Source: Salsuginibacillus kocurii DSM 18087
GTDB lineage: Bacteria; Bacillota; Bacilli; Bacillales; Marinococcaceae
Assembly: GCF_000377705.1 (NCBI RefSeq)
Contig: NZ_KB898627.1
Coordinates: forward strand, 124,001-188,000
Length of the DNA: 64,000 nt
Reading direction: 5' to 3'
Within the stretch, counting starts at the first letter, position 1, and each line of letters opens with the position of its first letter. Position numbers and translations under genes: made by a program. The notes under the pieces were generated by a model that saw only the letters and a list, made by a program, of their open reading frames with translations, was not told where the DNA came from and made no database searches. Shown here in pieces: positions 49,666-59,487 of this stretch.

Positions 49666-51708
49666 TTAATTGCCAGCAGGTCTTGCCACCACTTCATCAT
49701 TTTCTATATAAAGAACCACATTTTTTTGATCGTAATGGAAGAAATACTTTCGACTCCCAATAAAGACAACCGTGTCAACATACGCATACCCGATGGTCAC
49801 CTTATGATTTTCAGGCACAACAATTTCTGTTTTAGCACCTGCTGGAGAGCCTGAAACGCCAATGTGGGCATCTTTTCCAGCAAGAAGCTGGCCGCCAATG
49901 AGCTGTTTCTCTACTCGAACGACACCTGCAGCTTGCAGCGTTGAATTCACAGACCCATGTCCAAAAATGTGAATGTCTCCACAACTAAAGACATGGCTGT
50001 TAGTTGCATAGCCGATCTTCACTTCAACATTGGCTTCAACCGGGGCCGCCGTCATTTCTAGCAAATGAATAATTTTTTTGTACCACTCCATCAATTCATC
50101 AACGGTATTGCTTGTTTTCCCTGAGTGGAGGATGAATTGATGATGCAAATAATCACGCAAGGAGTGCCACTCCCGCTCCAACGTCTTCTCATTTTCATTA
50201 ATTAATTGGTTTAGTGTATTGATATCTTCAGGCAGGGAATTAAATTTTTCTTTAATTAATAAGTTCAAAAGCGCTTTAACATCTAGATTCGCATAATTTG
50301 ACTCATGAAAACTTTTAGAATTGTGCAGTTGCTTTAGGGCAGATATAATATGTTTTATCTGCTCTTTAACCGGACTCAGTGCTTCCCCAATTTTTGCGTA
50401 GATCAGTTGTTGGTTACCAGCAACGACAGTGGAACGTATCACATTTTTAGATACCGTTAACGAGTGACCGGAGTGAAGGACACTTTGCTCGGCATAGCCC
50501 TTTATAAATAATTCACCATCTGCTTTCACTCGCATATTTTCTTCGACAGATCCATAAATATCAATGTCTCCGATAAAGCTTAAATTTCCTGTTTCGATAT
50601 TAACGTTCTGCGAGTGAACGAGTCGGTGCATGACGCTGACCTGTACCATCTGCCCACGATTGTCTACATACGGGCGCCCATCTTCTGTCGCCACAACACG
50701 CTGTTCTTCTTCAATATAAGCTACACCTCGGCCTGCCTTCACTACGACTGGAGCTCCGTCTCTTGCCTTTACCACATTCCCGTACACATTCATTCCATCT
50801 TTTCCTGGTTCAGGTGGTTGTATGTTTGCAAGTACATGCCCCTCTTCAATATTTGGGATAAAATTAATTTCTCGATAATCAACACTGCCATCAACTTGTT
50901 CTTCCGGTTGAACTCGCTTTTTATTCACATCAACAGTGAAATCAGCTTCTCCGTTTTTGCCGTCAACCGCAGGCCTGCCCTCGGCGATTACAAATTCTCC
51001 TTCCTTCTCCACCAGCGTTGCTTCTTTGATACTTTCATAGTTTATTCCATATTGAATACGCTGCTTTTCCAATTGATTAATGACATCAGCGATTTGGAGT
51101 TCATTATTGGCTTGGTATTTATCGGTGGTTTCCAACACAAGTTGATTAGAAGGTGGTTTATTAATTAATTTTCGAATCAGGAAATAGCCAGGCGTCACTT
51201 TCAATGTGATCGAATCCCCTTCTCCGTTAACCTCCACCTTCCACTTCGTTTCAACTCGTTCATTTTCAACTTCTAAGGTAACATCGTCACTTTCTTTAAC
51301 TGGACATTTCTCTTTAACTTCCTCTTCATTAACTAGTAAACGTACCCCGTCCCCTGGATAGACGATTGGAAAGGACTCCTTCCCATCTTCAGTAAACAAC
51401 GTGCCATCCTTGATCCAGGCTTTGCCTCGCTTGTCTGCATCAACTAGTTCTCTTTCCCATTCAAGCACAGAAGAATTAGTGGTTAAGGTGCCTAATAATT
51501 GCTCGATAGAAGCTTCATTTTTGCTTTCGACTTCGTCTTTTAATGCTACCTTAATGACAGCAGATTGTTTCAACTGGTTTAACCAGTTCTTTTTTTCATG
51601 TTGAAGAACATCTATTTCTAATTCTTGTTCTCCAACATTATAAAATGTCTCCGCTTGTTGTACTGCTAACTCGACGGTTTCAGCTGTGAATTCCTTAAAT
51701 TTGCTCAT
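49666..51708 (-). CDS. fapA: FapA-family (DUF342) protein
   Basis: Protein of 680 aa. The N-terminal 200 residues are a variable Glu/Lys-rich region. The middle holds the DUF342 core: DFTVDVNKKRVQPEEQVDGS, VDYREINFIPNIEEGHVLAN, GKDGMNVYGNVVKARDGAPV and AGRGVAYIEEEQRVVATEDG, followed by a beta-helix part (NVNIETGNLSFIGDIDIYGS, VEENMRVKADGELFIKGYAE). A coiled coil of about 100 residues interrupts the beta-helix near 460-570. In Vibrio, FapA is needed for flagellar assembly; in Bacilli the role is unclear. ATG 51706-51708 follows GAGGGG. A c-di-GMP-I riboswitch precedes it, linking its level to the motile/sessile switch. Confidence 0.87.
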   Translation of the reverse strand: MSKFKEFTAETVELAVQQAETFYNVGEQELEIDVLQHEKKNWLNQLKQSAVIKVALKDEVESKNEASIEQLLGTLTTNSSVLEWERELVDADKRGKAWIKDGTLFTEDGKESFPIVYPGDGVRLLVNEEEVKEKCPVKESDDVTLEVENERVETKWKVEVNGEGDSITLKVTPGYFLIRKLINKPPSNQLVLETTDKYQANNELQIADVINQLEKQRIQYGINYESIKEATLVEKEGEFVIAEGRPAVDGKNGEADFTVDVNKKRVQPEEQVDGSVDYREINFIPNIEEGHVLANIQPPEPGKDGMNVYGNVVKARDGAPVVVKAGRGVAYIEEEQRVVATEDGRPYVDNRGQMVQVSVMHRLVHSQNVNIETGNLSFIGDIDIYGSVEENMRVKADGELFIKGYAEQSVLHSGHSLTVSKNVIRSTVVAGNQQLIYAKIGEALSPVKEQIKHIISALKQLHNSKSFHESNYANLDVKALLNLLIKEKFNSLPEDINTLNQLINENEKTLEREWHSLRDYLHHQFILHSGKTSNTVDELMEWYKKIIHLLEMTAAPVEANVEVKIGYATNSHVFSCGDIHIFGHGSVNSTLQAAGVVRVEKQLIGGQLLAGKDAHIGVSGSPAGAKTEIVVPENHKVTIGYAYVDTVVFIGSRKYFFHYDQKNVVLYIENDEVVARPAGN

Positions 51709-51768
51709 AAAAAATCCCCTCATCATTTACATTAAGAACGTAAAAGTAATGTGTAAAAAAGGGAGGGG
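51709..51768 (-). promoter_or_regulatory. Possible ribosome-site-blocking stem in the fapA leader
   Basis: On the minus strand CCCCTC (51768-51763) is complementary to the fapA Shine-Dalgarno GAGGGG (51721-51716), and ACATTA/TAATGT pairs inside the loop. It could be the expression platform of the riboswitch just upstream. Confidence 0.4.
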
Positions 51769-51847
51769 AAAGGATCGTAGCGTCTATTCTAGTAGGCCCT
51801 GTTGTATAATTGATCTTTTGAGTCCAGAACAGGTGTCTCGATCTTAT

Positions 51848-51936
51848 TCCCGGCGGCCAGGCTGCCTTCGTGCTACGCACATTAGGCCCTCAGCTTTGCG
51901 TCTCACCCTTTCGAATGATTTGCCCATCTTATCGGT
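51848..51936 (-). promoter_or_regulatory. Cyclic di-GMP-I (GEMM-I) riboswitch aptamer
   Basis: Read on the minus strand, the sequence has the core pieces of GEMM-I in order: GGGCAAATCATTCGAAAGGG, then GAGACGCAAAGCTGAGGGCC, then TAA, a variable hairpin (TGCGTAGCA), and GGCAGCCTGGCCGCC. They match the Vc2 pattern (GGGCAAACC-GAAA-GGGACGCAAAGCC-GGCCUAA, GGUAG-receptor). The GNRA tetraloop GAAA and its receptor side are both present. The aptamer ends 140 nt before the fapA start. Confidence 0.88.
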
Positions 51937-52378
51937 AAAATGATATTATTAAAATATTTTATAGTATTTAAGTCTATAGTATAAATATACCCACAAGTTG
52001 TCAATCATTTCTTGTGTCTTCTGCTCGCTTCTTGTAGAAGAAAAGCGAAAAGTTTGTATTTTGAGGGGATTGGAATTAGTGAGTAAGGCTTGTTTTCCTC
52101 ATGAGTGTTGCGGCAGCAACTTGCCTGAATAATATAATAGCCGGAATCAAATTTTCCCTCTGTGCTCTGCCGCTGCAAATGCTTCGATGCCGAATTACAC
52201 CAATTGTTGTTATAGACTAGTTCGTACGTTCATTTCCCGGGGAATGATTCCAGGGCCTGATCGTACATTACTGATAAGATGTAGCATAATTTCGGATATT
52301 CACATGATGGTTCAAGAACCTGGGGGACGGGTGGCAACTCTAGTAAACCAGTGTTAGTGACCAATTTGAAATAACAAT
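51937..52378. other. Intergenic, nothing identified
   Basis: About 440 nt between the riboswitch and the trhO terminator. No reading frame with a ribosome site; GGTTCAAGAACC near 52308 is a small palindrome. The riboswitch promoter should lie at its left end. Confidence 0.35.
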
Positions 52379-52406
52379 CCCCAGCCGCTTTGGATGACGG
52401 CTGGGG
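52379..52406 (-). terminator. Terminator of trhO
   Basis: CCCCAGCCG pairs exactly with CGGCTGGGG; ATTGTTATTT follows on the minus strand. About 60 nt after the stop. Confidence 0.78.
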
Positions 52407-52464
52407 CTTGTTTGATTAAGGTGGGAGAAGAAGGAGGTTAACGCTTAGTCAAGCCTCAACTTTC

Positions 52465-53445
52465 CTATACCTTTGTCCGTATCGTATCTTCCATTTCAAT
52501 TTGGTTGATCCGCGCTTCAACTTCTTCTTCGCTGAGCCCATGTTCTTCAACATAACGGTTGCGTGGGTGCACGCGGCATTCATGACAGCAGCCGCGCATA
52601 TATTTGTGCTCATTTTCTTCCGAGCATAGAATTTGGTCATTGCAGTCCGGATTGGCACAATTAACATAGCGTTCACAAGGTTCACCATCGAAATGGTCCT
52701 TTCCGACAACTACATGCTCCGTCTGATTCACCGGAACCGTAATACGCTCGTCAAACACGTAGCACTGCCCGTCCCAGAGCTTGCCTTGGACTTCCGGGTC
52801 TTTCCCGTAGGTGACAATGCCGCCTTTAAGCTGGGCAACATCCTCGATTCCTTCATTTTCAAGCCAGCCCGAAAACTTTTCACAACGAATGCCGCCGGTA
52901 CAATAAGTAAGCACCTTTTTCCCTTCGAGCATTTCTTTGTTTTCTTTGATCCATTGCGGCAATTCTCGGAAAGCTTCAATGTCCGGGCGGATGGCCCCGC
53001 GGAAGTGCCCTACATCATACTCGTACGTATTGCGGGCATCAAGAATAACCGTATCTTCCTCAAGCATAGCTTCGTAAAATTCTTTCGGAGGCAGCGCTTT
53101 GCTTGTATGCTCGCGCGGGTCAACATCCTCTTCATCTAACCGCAGCGTAACCAGCTCTTCCCGGGGGCGCACATGCATTTTCTTAAACGCATGCTCTTCA
53201 GCGTCATCAATTTTAAACACCATGTCAGAAAAACGCGGATCTTCTTGCATGTGCTCCATATATTGTTCCGTCTGTTCAACCGTACCGGAAACCGTGCCAT
53301 TTATGCCTTCTTCTGCTACAAGAATGCGGCCGCGTAAGCCAACTTCCTTACAGAATTCTAAATGCTCAGCTGCAAATTCTTCCGGGTCGTCAATCGCGGT
53401 ATATTTATAATATAAAAGCACCTGATAGTTGTTGTTATCAGACAT
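52465..53445 (-). CDS. trhO: tRNA uridine(34) hydroxylase, rhodanese-like
   Basis: TrhO (YbfQ in B. subtilis) makes 5-hydroxyuridine at the wobble base of tRNA, using oxygen. It is 326 aa: an N-terminal ferredoxin-like domain (to about 95), a rhodanese domain with [20 protein letters not shown] and active loop [15 protein letters not shown], and a C-terminal Cys-rich part ([12 protein letters not shown] then CCHEC) likely to bind zinc. All are typical. Start after GAGAGGTGAACGAAG-ATG. Single gene with a terminator. Confidence 0.95.
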   Translation of the reverse strand: MSDNNNYQVLLYYKYTAIDDPEEFAAEHLEFCKEVGLRGRILVAEEGINGTVSGTVEQTEQYMEHMQEDPRFSDMVFKIDDAEEHAFKKMHVRPREELVTLRLDEEDVDPREHTSKALPPKEFYEAMLEEDTVILDARNTYEYDVGHFRGAIRPDIEAFRELPQWIKENKEMLEGKKVLTYCTGGIRCEKFSGWLENEGIEDVAQLKGGIVTYGKDPEVQGKLWDGQCYVFDERITVPVNQTEHVVVGKDHFDGEPCERYVNCANPDCNDQILCSEENEHKYMRGCCHECRVHPRNRYVEEHGLSEEEVEARINQIEMEDTIRTKV

Positions 53446-53577
53446 CTTCGTTCACCTCTCAACTTCTTTCGAGTGCTTGTTTTCTGTTAGTATAGAAAAA
53501 AGCACAGGTATCGATACATACCATAACATAAACTGAAGCTGGGTTGAAGTTCTTTCCTCTAGGTTGTTTGAATTATG

Positions 53578-53614
53578 ATAAAAGCTTCCTATACTGATTG
53601 TTTTAGGAAGCCGT
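53578..53614 (-). terminator. Terminator of the MFS exporter gene
   Basis: GGCTTCCTA pairs with TAGGAAGC(T) on the minus strand, followed by TTTTAT, 45 nt past the stop. Confidence 0.75.
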
Positions 53615-53657
53615 TTGTGTATTTAATTTTAACCTTTTCCATTCCCTTTCCTCACTC

Positions 53658-55088
53658 TTAACTGCTCTTTTGTTCCATGGCATCCCACTCTTCATCAGTA
53701 GGCGGGTACGTTCTTTTAAGCTGAAATGACAGTAAAAGGGCAATGACAGTCAACATCCCAATAAGTCCAAATGAAACAATAGCCCCTAAGATATCCGGAT
53801 TGCCAATCTCCGCATGTCCGCTGGCTGCCTGAGTTGTTGTCGTCATTGTCGTCACGAGCACAGCTGTTCCAATCGAAGCGGACAGCTGGCGAATCGTGTT
53901 TGTGACAGCTGCCCCGTGTGGAATCAGCTTTGGCGGTATTTGGTTCAGTCCGGCTGTATTCACTGGCATCATCACCATGGAAAAGCCAAACATGCGGATC
54001 GCAAACATTACTGCTAAATAAACCAGGGATGTTTCTGTATCAATAAACAAAAAGGCAAACGTGGAAATAGCCATCAAGATCAACCCAGGAATAGCCAACG
54101 CCCGCGCACCGATTTTATCAAAAATTCGTCCGGTAATTGGCGCCATTAAACCTGCAATCAAAGCTCCTGGGAGTAAGACAAGCCCTGCTTCCATCGCCGT
54201 AAATCCACGCATATCCTGTAAATATAAAGGGATGAGCGTTTCTAAGCCGATCAATCCCATGAACCCGACACTACAAATAATCGTAGACAAGGTAAAGATT
54301 CGCTGTCTGAAGACACGAAAGTCGAGCATAGGCTGTGTCATGTGGAGCTGGCGCATAATGAAAATAATAATGATAATTGTACTTAAACCGAGGACAAGGA
54401 GGGTAATTGGACTGGTCCAGCCTATGTTTCCTGCGCTTGTAAATCCATAAAGAAGGCCGCCAAATCCAAGCGAAGATAACGTAATGGAAATAGGATCAAC
54501 TTTTCGATCTTTTTGGTTCGTAACATTTCTCATAACAAAATAAGCAATGACCATCATAATAAGGGCCAGTGGCAAAATGCCCCAAAACAAGAAGCGCCAA
54601 TCATAATTTGAAGTTACATAGCCGGAGATCGTAGGGCCAATCGCTGGGGCGAATGAAATGACAAGTCCAATATACCCCATCGCTGCTCCTCTGCGTTCAA
54701 CAGGAAAAATTAACAAAAAGACCGTCTGCATGAGTGGCAGCATCACACCTGCCCCAGCTGATTGGATAATCCGCCCTGTGATTAATTGCGGGAAATTGGA
54801 AGCCACTCCCCCGATTAACGTGCCTAACGTAAATATGCCCATTGCCGTCATGAACAGCTGGCGTGTTGTAAACTTTTCAATTAAAAACGCTGAAACGGGG
54901 ATCATAATACCATTAACTAGCATGAAAACGGTAGTAAGCCATTGAGCTGTATTCGCGGTAATATTCATTTCATCCATCAACGGGGGAATTGCCGTAATCA
55001 TCAACGTCTGATTCAACACAGCAATAAACGAACCTGCTATTAGTAACGCCGCGATCAATACTTTGCTGTAATTCTCTCCTTCTCCCAT
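53658..55088 (-). CDS. MFS multidrug exporter, DHA2 (14-TM) family
   Basis: Membrane protein of 476 aa with 14 helices. The start GSFIAVLNQTLMITAIPPLM fits motif D1 of the DHA2 group (LDxTIVNVALP-like), WLTTVFMLVNGIMIPVSAFL follows, and motif C is GYIGLVISFAPAIGPTISGY. Close relatives in Bacilli are LmrB- and YhcA-like exporters of antibiotics and dyes by proton antiport. No regulator sits beside it. Start after GAGAGAGGTTAAACT-ATG. The specific substrate is unknown. Confidence 0.9.
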   Translation of the reverse strand: MGEGENYSKVLIAALLIAGSFIAVLNQTLMITAIPPLMDEMNITANTAQWLTTVFMLVNGIMIPVSAFLIEKFTTRQLFMTAMGIFTLGTLIGGVASNFPQLITGRIIQSAGAGVMLPLMQTVFLLIFPVERRGAAMGYIGLVISFAPAIGPTISGYVTSNYDWRFLFWGILPLALIMMVIAYFVMRNVTNQKDRKVDPISITLSSLGFGGLLYGFTSAGNIGWTSPITLLVLGLSTIIIIIFIMRQLHMTQPMLDFRVFRQRIFTLSTIICSVGFMGLIGLETLIPLYLQDMRGFTAMEAGLVLLPGALIAGLMAPITGRIFDKIGARALAIPGLILMAISTFAFLFIDTETSLVYLAVMFAIRMFGFSMVMMPVNTAGLNQIPPKLIPHGAAVTNTIRQLSASIGTAVLVTTMTTTTQAASGHAEIGNPDILGAIVSFGLIGMLTVIALLLSFQLKRTYPPTDEEWDAMEQKSS

Positions 55089-55418
55089 AGTTTAACCTCT
55101 CTCTATCTATAACTCTCTTTTTTTATTTGTGTACCTAAAAATTATACGCCTCCTTCCGAAAACTTACAAACGGTAAGAGTTCCCGAAATTAAGGACCCAG
55201 CTAAAAACGAACGACCGCTCACTTTATGTATTACATATATTCAAGAGTTAGAATTGAATTCTTTTTGTGAGATATCTATTCCCCTTTTGATAAGAAATCT
55301 CCTCACAACTGTATTAAAATATCAATAATTCAGAAAACAATAACTATGCTTACTCATAACTTCCTCTCTTTTATCGGAAGACTGCCGAAGTGTAGTTATA
55401 TCTCGAAGGAGTGAAATA
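55089..55418. other. Divergent promoter region, no gene seen
   Basis: This 330-nt AT-rich region lies between the MFS exporter (minus) and malic enzyme (plus). No clear operator or RNA motif was noticed. Confidence 0.4.
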
Positions 55419-56630
55419 ATGTCAATCAAAAAAGAAGCCTTAGACCTACATCGCAACTATGAAGGCAAATTAGAAATGAATGCTAAAGTTCCGGTGGAAA
55501 CGCAAAAAGATTTAAGCCTTGCTTATTCCCCTGGAGTGGCTGAACCTTGCAAGCACATACATCAACAGCCCGAAGATGTCTACACCTACACAAATAAAGG
55601 AAATATGGTGGCTGTAGTCAGTAATGGAAGTGCAGTATTAGGATTGGGAGATATTGGTCCGGAAGCCTCTCTGCCAGTGATGGAAGGCAAATCTATTTTA
55701 TTTAAGCGGTTTGCCAACATAGATGCTGTGCCGCTTTGTTTAAACCTTGATTCCCCAGAAGACATCATTCAAACGATCCAAGCGGTAGAGCCTAGTTTTG
55801 GAGGAATTAATTTAGAGGACATCGGCGCGCCTGATTGTTTCGAGATTGAAGAAGCCCTTAAACAAAGTATGAATATACCTGTTTTTCACGATGATCAGCA
55901 CGGTACTGCTATTGTTACGTTGGCAGGTGTATTAAATGCCGCCAAATTGGTTGATAAGCCGATTGAAACATTGAATGTCGTCATTAACGGCGCAGGATCA
56001 GCCGGCGTCGCTGTAGCCAATCTCCTTCTTTCTGTGGGTGTTGCCGACATTATAATGTGTGATTCAACCGGCATTCTCTCAACAACCCGCCATAGTCGCA
56101 TGACGAAAACAAAAAAGATCATGGCCGAGAAAACAAATAAGCAAAATATTGAAGGTAGCCTGCAAGATGCCGTACCAAATGCTGATGTATTAATTGGTGT
56201 CTCTCAAGGCGGGGCCTTTACAGAAGAGATGATCCAAAAGATGAACCAGAATCCGATCATTTTTGCCATGGCCAACCCTGATCCTGAAATCTGGCCGGAA
56301 GATGCCAAACGAGCAGGAGCTACTGTGATTGGGACGGGCAGAAGCGATCAAATGAACCAAGTAAATAATGTATTAGCCTTTCCTGGGGTTTTCCGCGGAG
56401 CGCTTGATAGCAGAGCAACAACAATCAATGAAAAAATGAAAATTGCTGCCGCAGAGGCAATTGCTGATTTAATTGGGGAAGAGGAACGTACTTCTGACTA
56501 TATTATCCCCCCTCCTTTTGACGCTAGAGTAGGCGAAGTAGTAGCAGCTGCCGTTTCGCAAGCAGCCGTAGAGAGCGGAGTCGGACGGCCAGTGTCTTCC
56601 TCTTCTTCTACCATGAGCGAACTGGTTTAA
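55419..56630 (+). CDS. NAD(P)-dependent malic enzyme
   Basis: Two-domain malic enzyme of 403 aa that decarboxylates malate to pyruvate. The catalytic part holds [34 protein letters not shown] and [16 protein letters not shown] (metal site), then [20 protein letters not shown]; the cofactor motif is [16 protein letters not shown]. It is of the short bacterial class like B. subtilis YtsJ (410 aa), without a PTA domain. Cofactor preference (NAD or NADP) cannot be read safely. Start after GAAGGAGTGAAATA-ATG. It is followed by an MFS transporter gene after 29 nt, probably in one operon. Confidence 0.93.
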   Translation: MSIKKEALDLHRNYEGKLEMNAKVPVETQKDLSLAYSPGVAEPCKHIHQQPEDVYTYTNKGNMVAVVSNGSAVLGLGDIGPEASLPVMEGKSILFKRFANIDAVPLCLNLDSPEDIIQTIQAVEPSFGGINLEDIGAPDCFEIEEALKQSMNIPVFHDDQHGTAIVTLAGVLNAAKLVDKPIETLNVVINGAGSAGVAVANLLLSVGVADIIMCDSTGILSTTRHSRMTKTKKIMAEKTNKQNIEGSLQDAVPNADVLIGVSQGGAFTEEMIQKMNQNPIIFAMANPDPEIWPEDAKRAGATVIGTGRSDQMNQVNNVLAFPGVFRGALDSRATTINEKMKIAAAEAIADLIGEEERTSDYIIPPPFDARVGEVVAAAVSQAAVESGVGRPVSSSSSTMSELV

Positions 56631-56659
56631 CAAGTCGGCTAGAAAGGAGAACAGCCATT

Positions 56660-57877
56660 ATGAAGTCTCGTTCTTTTACGTCTACACAATTATGGCTTAT
56701 TCTAGGCATCCTGCTTGTTGCTTTTAACCTGCGTCCGGCGATTATGGCTGTCGGTCCGCTCGTCCCACTTATTCGTGAAGATACAGGGATATCGAATAGC
56801 GTTGCAGGCATGCTAACGACGATCCCCTTGCTTTCCTTTGCTGTCTTCTCACTTATCGCTCCAAGACTTGGGATCCGCTTTGGGTCCCATGTCGCCATTT
56901 TTGGAGCACTGCTTACGCTTTTCGCTGGTATGCTGCTGCGGGCTACAGCTTTCGTGCCAACCTTATTAATTGGCACGATTTTAATTGGCACCGGGATCGC
57001 CATTTGCAACGTGTTGCTACCTAGCATCATTAAGCTAAGTTTTCCGTATAAAGTCGGACTGATGACAAGTTTGTATACAGCTGGAATGGGGTTATTTGCC
57101 AGTCTTGCCTCAGGGGTGAGCGTGCCCCTTGCTGACAACGCCGGACTAGGATGGTCAAACGCTCTCGCCATTTGGGGCGTTCTTGTCTTGGTTGCACTTA
57201 TCATTTGGTTTCCGCAAATTCGGCAAAAATCCAATTCCGAGGCAAGTCCGGCCCCTCAAAAATTAACTGGAGCTATTTGGAAAGAACCTGTCGCCTGGTA
57301 TGTAACATTGTTTATGGGCTTTCAGTCTTTTCTTTTTTACAACACAATTGCCTGGCTGCCTGATGTTTTGCAATCGCTCGGCCTCAGTCTCGTCTTAGCA
57401 GGCTGGATGTTATTTCTTCTGCAAATCATCTCTATTCCAGGGAATTTTGCCGTTCCTTTGATAGCTGCCAAAAGTCAGGACCAGAAGCCAATTGTTGTGG
57501 TAATTTGCAGCTTTTATATCATTAGTTTGAGCGGGCTTATTGTTTTGCCCAACCTGCCCGTTATTATAATCAGTGTGCTATTGATGGGATTTGCTCAAGG
57601 AATGGCATTTAGCCTTGCCCTTACTTTGCTAGGTTTACGAGCGTCCACCCCTCAAGATGCTTCCAGGCTTTCTGGAATGGCTCAATCGCTAGGGTACTTA
57701 GTAGCATCAATTGGTCCAGTATTCATGGGGACCCTCTATGATGTATTTTCCACGTGGCAACCTTTTTTGTACTGCTTATTCATTGTCACCTTTTTCATTT
57801 TTGCTTTCGGGTGGAAAGCTAGCAAGAACCAGTATGTTTTTGAAAAAAGCTTCTCTAGTCAAAGTGAGGCTAGATAG
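56660..57877 (+). CDS. MFS transporter, CynX/NimT family
   Basis: Membrane protein of 405 aa with 12 helices. The N-terminal motif LLVAFNLRPAIMAVGPLVPL is the hallmark of the CynX/NimT group (E. coli CynX, YeaN/NimT; B. subtilis YycB). Known members export or import small anions or nitroimidazoles. The gene lies 29 nt after malic enzyme with AAAGGAGAACAGCCATT-ATG, so the two are likely cotranscribed; a link to organic acid transport is possible but only inferred. A compact terminator follows. Confidence 0.88.
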   Translation: MKSRSFTSTQLWLILGILLVAFNLRPAIMAVGPLVPLIREDTGISNSVAGMLTTIPLLSFAVFSLIAPRLGIRFGSHVAIFGALLTLFAGMLLRATAFVPTLLIGTILIGTGIAICNVLLPSIIKLSFPYKVGLMTSLYTAGMGLFASLASGVSVPLADNAGLGWSNALAIWGVLVLVALIIWFPQIRQKSNSEASPAPQKLTGAIWKEPVAWYVTLFMGFQSFLFYNTIAWLPDVLQSLGLSLVLAGWMLFLLQIISIPGNFAVPLIAAKSQDQKPIVVVICSFYIISLSGLIVLPNLPVIIISVLLMGFAQGMAFSLALTLLGLRASTPQDASRLSGMAQSLGYLVASIGPVFMGTLYDVFSTWQPFLYCLFIVTFFIFAFGWKASKNQYVFEKSFSSQSEAR

Positions 57878-57887
57878 TTAGACACAT

Positions 57888-57916
57888 AAAAAAGCTGTCG
57901 CTGGGACAGCTTTTTT
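57888..57916 (+). terminator. Terminator of the malic enzyme-MFS operon
   Basis: AAAAAAGCTGTC pairs with GACAGCTTTTTT around GCTGG. Confidence 0.92.
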
Positions 57917-57952
57917 GATGCTTATTTCAAAGGGCAGGAGGGATTAAACGTA

Positions 57953-57989
57953 TTCAAAAGCTGCTCCACAGAAGGAAGCAGCTTTTGAA
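57953..57989. repeat. Perfect 13-bp hairpin next to array C
   Basis: TTCAAAAGCTGCT pairs exactly with AGCAGCTTTTGAA around an 11-nt loop. No T-run follows, so it is not a standard terminator. It lies 33 nt before the 21-nt array. Confidence 0.6.
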
Positions 57990-58021
57990 CACGTGCAAGT
58001 TTAGAGGGAAAGGTATGAGAA

Positions 58022-58105
58022 AATTGTCGAAGTGTCCGAGAATCTTGTCGAAACGTCCAAATTGAAGGCAAAATCGTCCACTTTTTTTGCAGAAACGTCC
58101 AATTC
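58022..58105. repeat. 21-nt-period array C (four units)
   Basis: CGTCCA-like cores with GTCC at 58034, 58055, 58076 and 58097, each exactly 21 apart; TTGTCG also recurs at 58024 and 58045. Units read like AAACGTCCAAATTG. Non-coding, between convergent genes. Confidence 0.75.
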
Positions 58106-58218
58106 TAGTCCTTAACAGAAGACGGTATCCCAAAGTCTTAATGCCTCACTCTCCATTGAAGCATTTAGGATATAGCCCCCTCCCTAGTCGGGTTCTGCTT
58201 CAACTTGCTCTTTTTCAT

Positions 58219-59487
58219 TTAATTATACAAGATTTCTGGTATGAACAGCGATAATTGCGGCACAAAGGTGATAAGTAACAGCATCACAATCAACACAACC
58301 ACAAACGGAAGCGTGCCGTTAATTACAGACGTCAGCGGTAACTTACTGATCCCTGAAGCTACAAATAGATTCAAACCAAATGGAGGTGTGAGCATGCCGA
58401 TCGCTAAGTTCACAATCATAATAATACCGAAATGAATAGGGCTGATTCCTAAATCGATCACAATTGGTAAAAATAGAGGAGCCATCACAAGTACTGCTGC
58501 ACTTGGGTCCATAAACATACCAACAATTAACAGAACTAGAGTAATTAAAAGCATAATGACGATGGGGCTTTCAGCAAAGGCCAAGATTTGCTCAGCCAGC
58601 TGGTTTGGAATTTGCTGCCGGGTTAAATACCAACTGAACACTTGAGCACTGGAGATAACTAACATTACCATCGAAGCGATGACGACCGAACGTTTCGTTA
58701 CTTCAAATAGCTTTTTTATGGAGAGCTCTTTATATATGAAAAAACCGACAAACCAGCTGTATACAATCGCTACGGCTGCTGCTTCTGTCGGAGTAAACAC
58801 CCCAAAATAAATACCGCCCAACACAATAACAGGCATCATAATTCCCCATACAGCTTCCTTCGAGGATGTTAGGACTTCGTTTAAACTGGCTTTAGCTTCG
58901 GGCTGATGGCCTTGAGATTTCGCAATAATATAACTTACAACAATGAGGGAAATCCCAATAACAACCCCAGGGATAATTCCTGCCATAAACAATTCACTAA
59001 TTGATACTTCTGCGATTACTCCGTATACGAGCAATGTAATACTTGGCGGAATAATAATCCCTAAAGACCCTGCTGCACACATTAAACCAGCTGAAAACTT
59101 AGGAGAGTAATGCGCTTCCCGCAAAGATGGGATCATAATACCTCCAATAGCTGCAACCGTAGCAGGGCTTGAACCGGAAAGAGCTGCAAAAAACATAGAA
59201 GATAACACACCAGCGATCGGAAGTCCACCTGTTGTCCAGCCAACTAATTTCTTAGCCATATCAATTAATCGCTTTGAGGTCCCGCCTGCTAACATTAAAT
59301 CCCCTGCAAAAATGAAAAATGGAATAGCCATTAATGAGAAAGAGTCAATCCCTGAGAACATCGTCCGTGCCACGTTATCTAGTGAATCTCCTGATTGTAC
59401 GACTGCATAAATACTAGTAAGACCTAGAGCTGCTGCAATTGGCGTACTAATAAGCAACAAAACGATAAATATAATAACTGCGATCAA
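58219..59487 (-). CDS. dctM: TRAP transporter large permease (DctM)
   Basis: Membrane protein of 422 aa with about 12 helices, the main translocation subunit of a TRAP transporter (sodium-driven uptake of organic acids). Family blocks include LMAIPFFIFAGDLMLAGGTS, ALSGSSPATVAAIGGIMIPS and LGIIIPPSITLLVYGVIAEV, with PPFGLNLFVASGISKLPL near the end. It starts with TTG at 59485-59487, six nt after GGGGGTGAG, overlapping the dctQ stop as TTGA, so translation is coupled. It is the last gene of the dctPQM set. Confidence 0.94.
   Translation of the reverse strand: MIAVIIFIVLLLISTPIAAALGLTSIYAVVQSGDSLDNVARTMFSGIDSFSLMAIPFFIFAGDLMLAGGTSKRLIDMAKKLVGWTTGGLPIAGVLSSMFFAALSGSSPATVAAIGGIMIPSLREAHYSPKFSAGLMCAAGSLGIIIPPSITLLVYGVIAEVSISELFMAGIIPGVVIGISLIVVSYIIAKSQGHQPEAKASLNEVLTSSKEAVWGIMMPVIVLGGIYFGVFTPTEAAAVAIVYSWFVGFFIYKELSIKKLFEVTKRSVVIASMVMLVISSAQVFSWYLTRQQIPNQLAEQILAFAESPIVIMLLITLVLLIVGMFMDPSAAVLVMAPLFLPIVIDLGISPIHFGIIMIVNLAIGMLTPPFGLNLFVASGISKLPLTSVINGTLPFVVVLIVMLLLITFVPQLSLFIPEILYN

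Noticed and set aside
50614-51168. 184-aa plus-strand frame opposite fapA
   Set aside because: Antisense to conserved DUF342 coding sequence; composition is that of a shadow frame.
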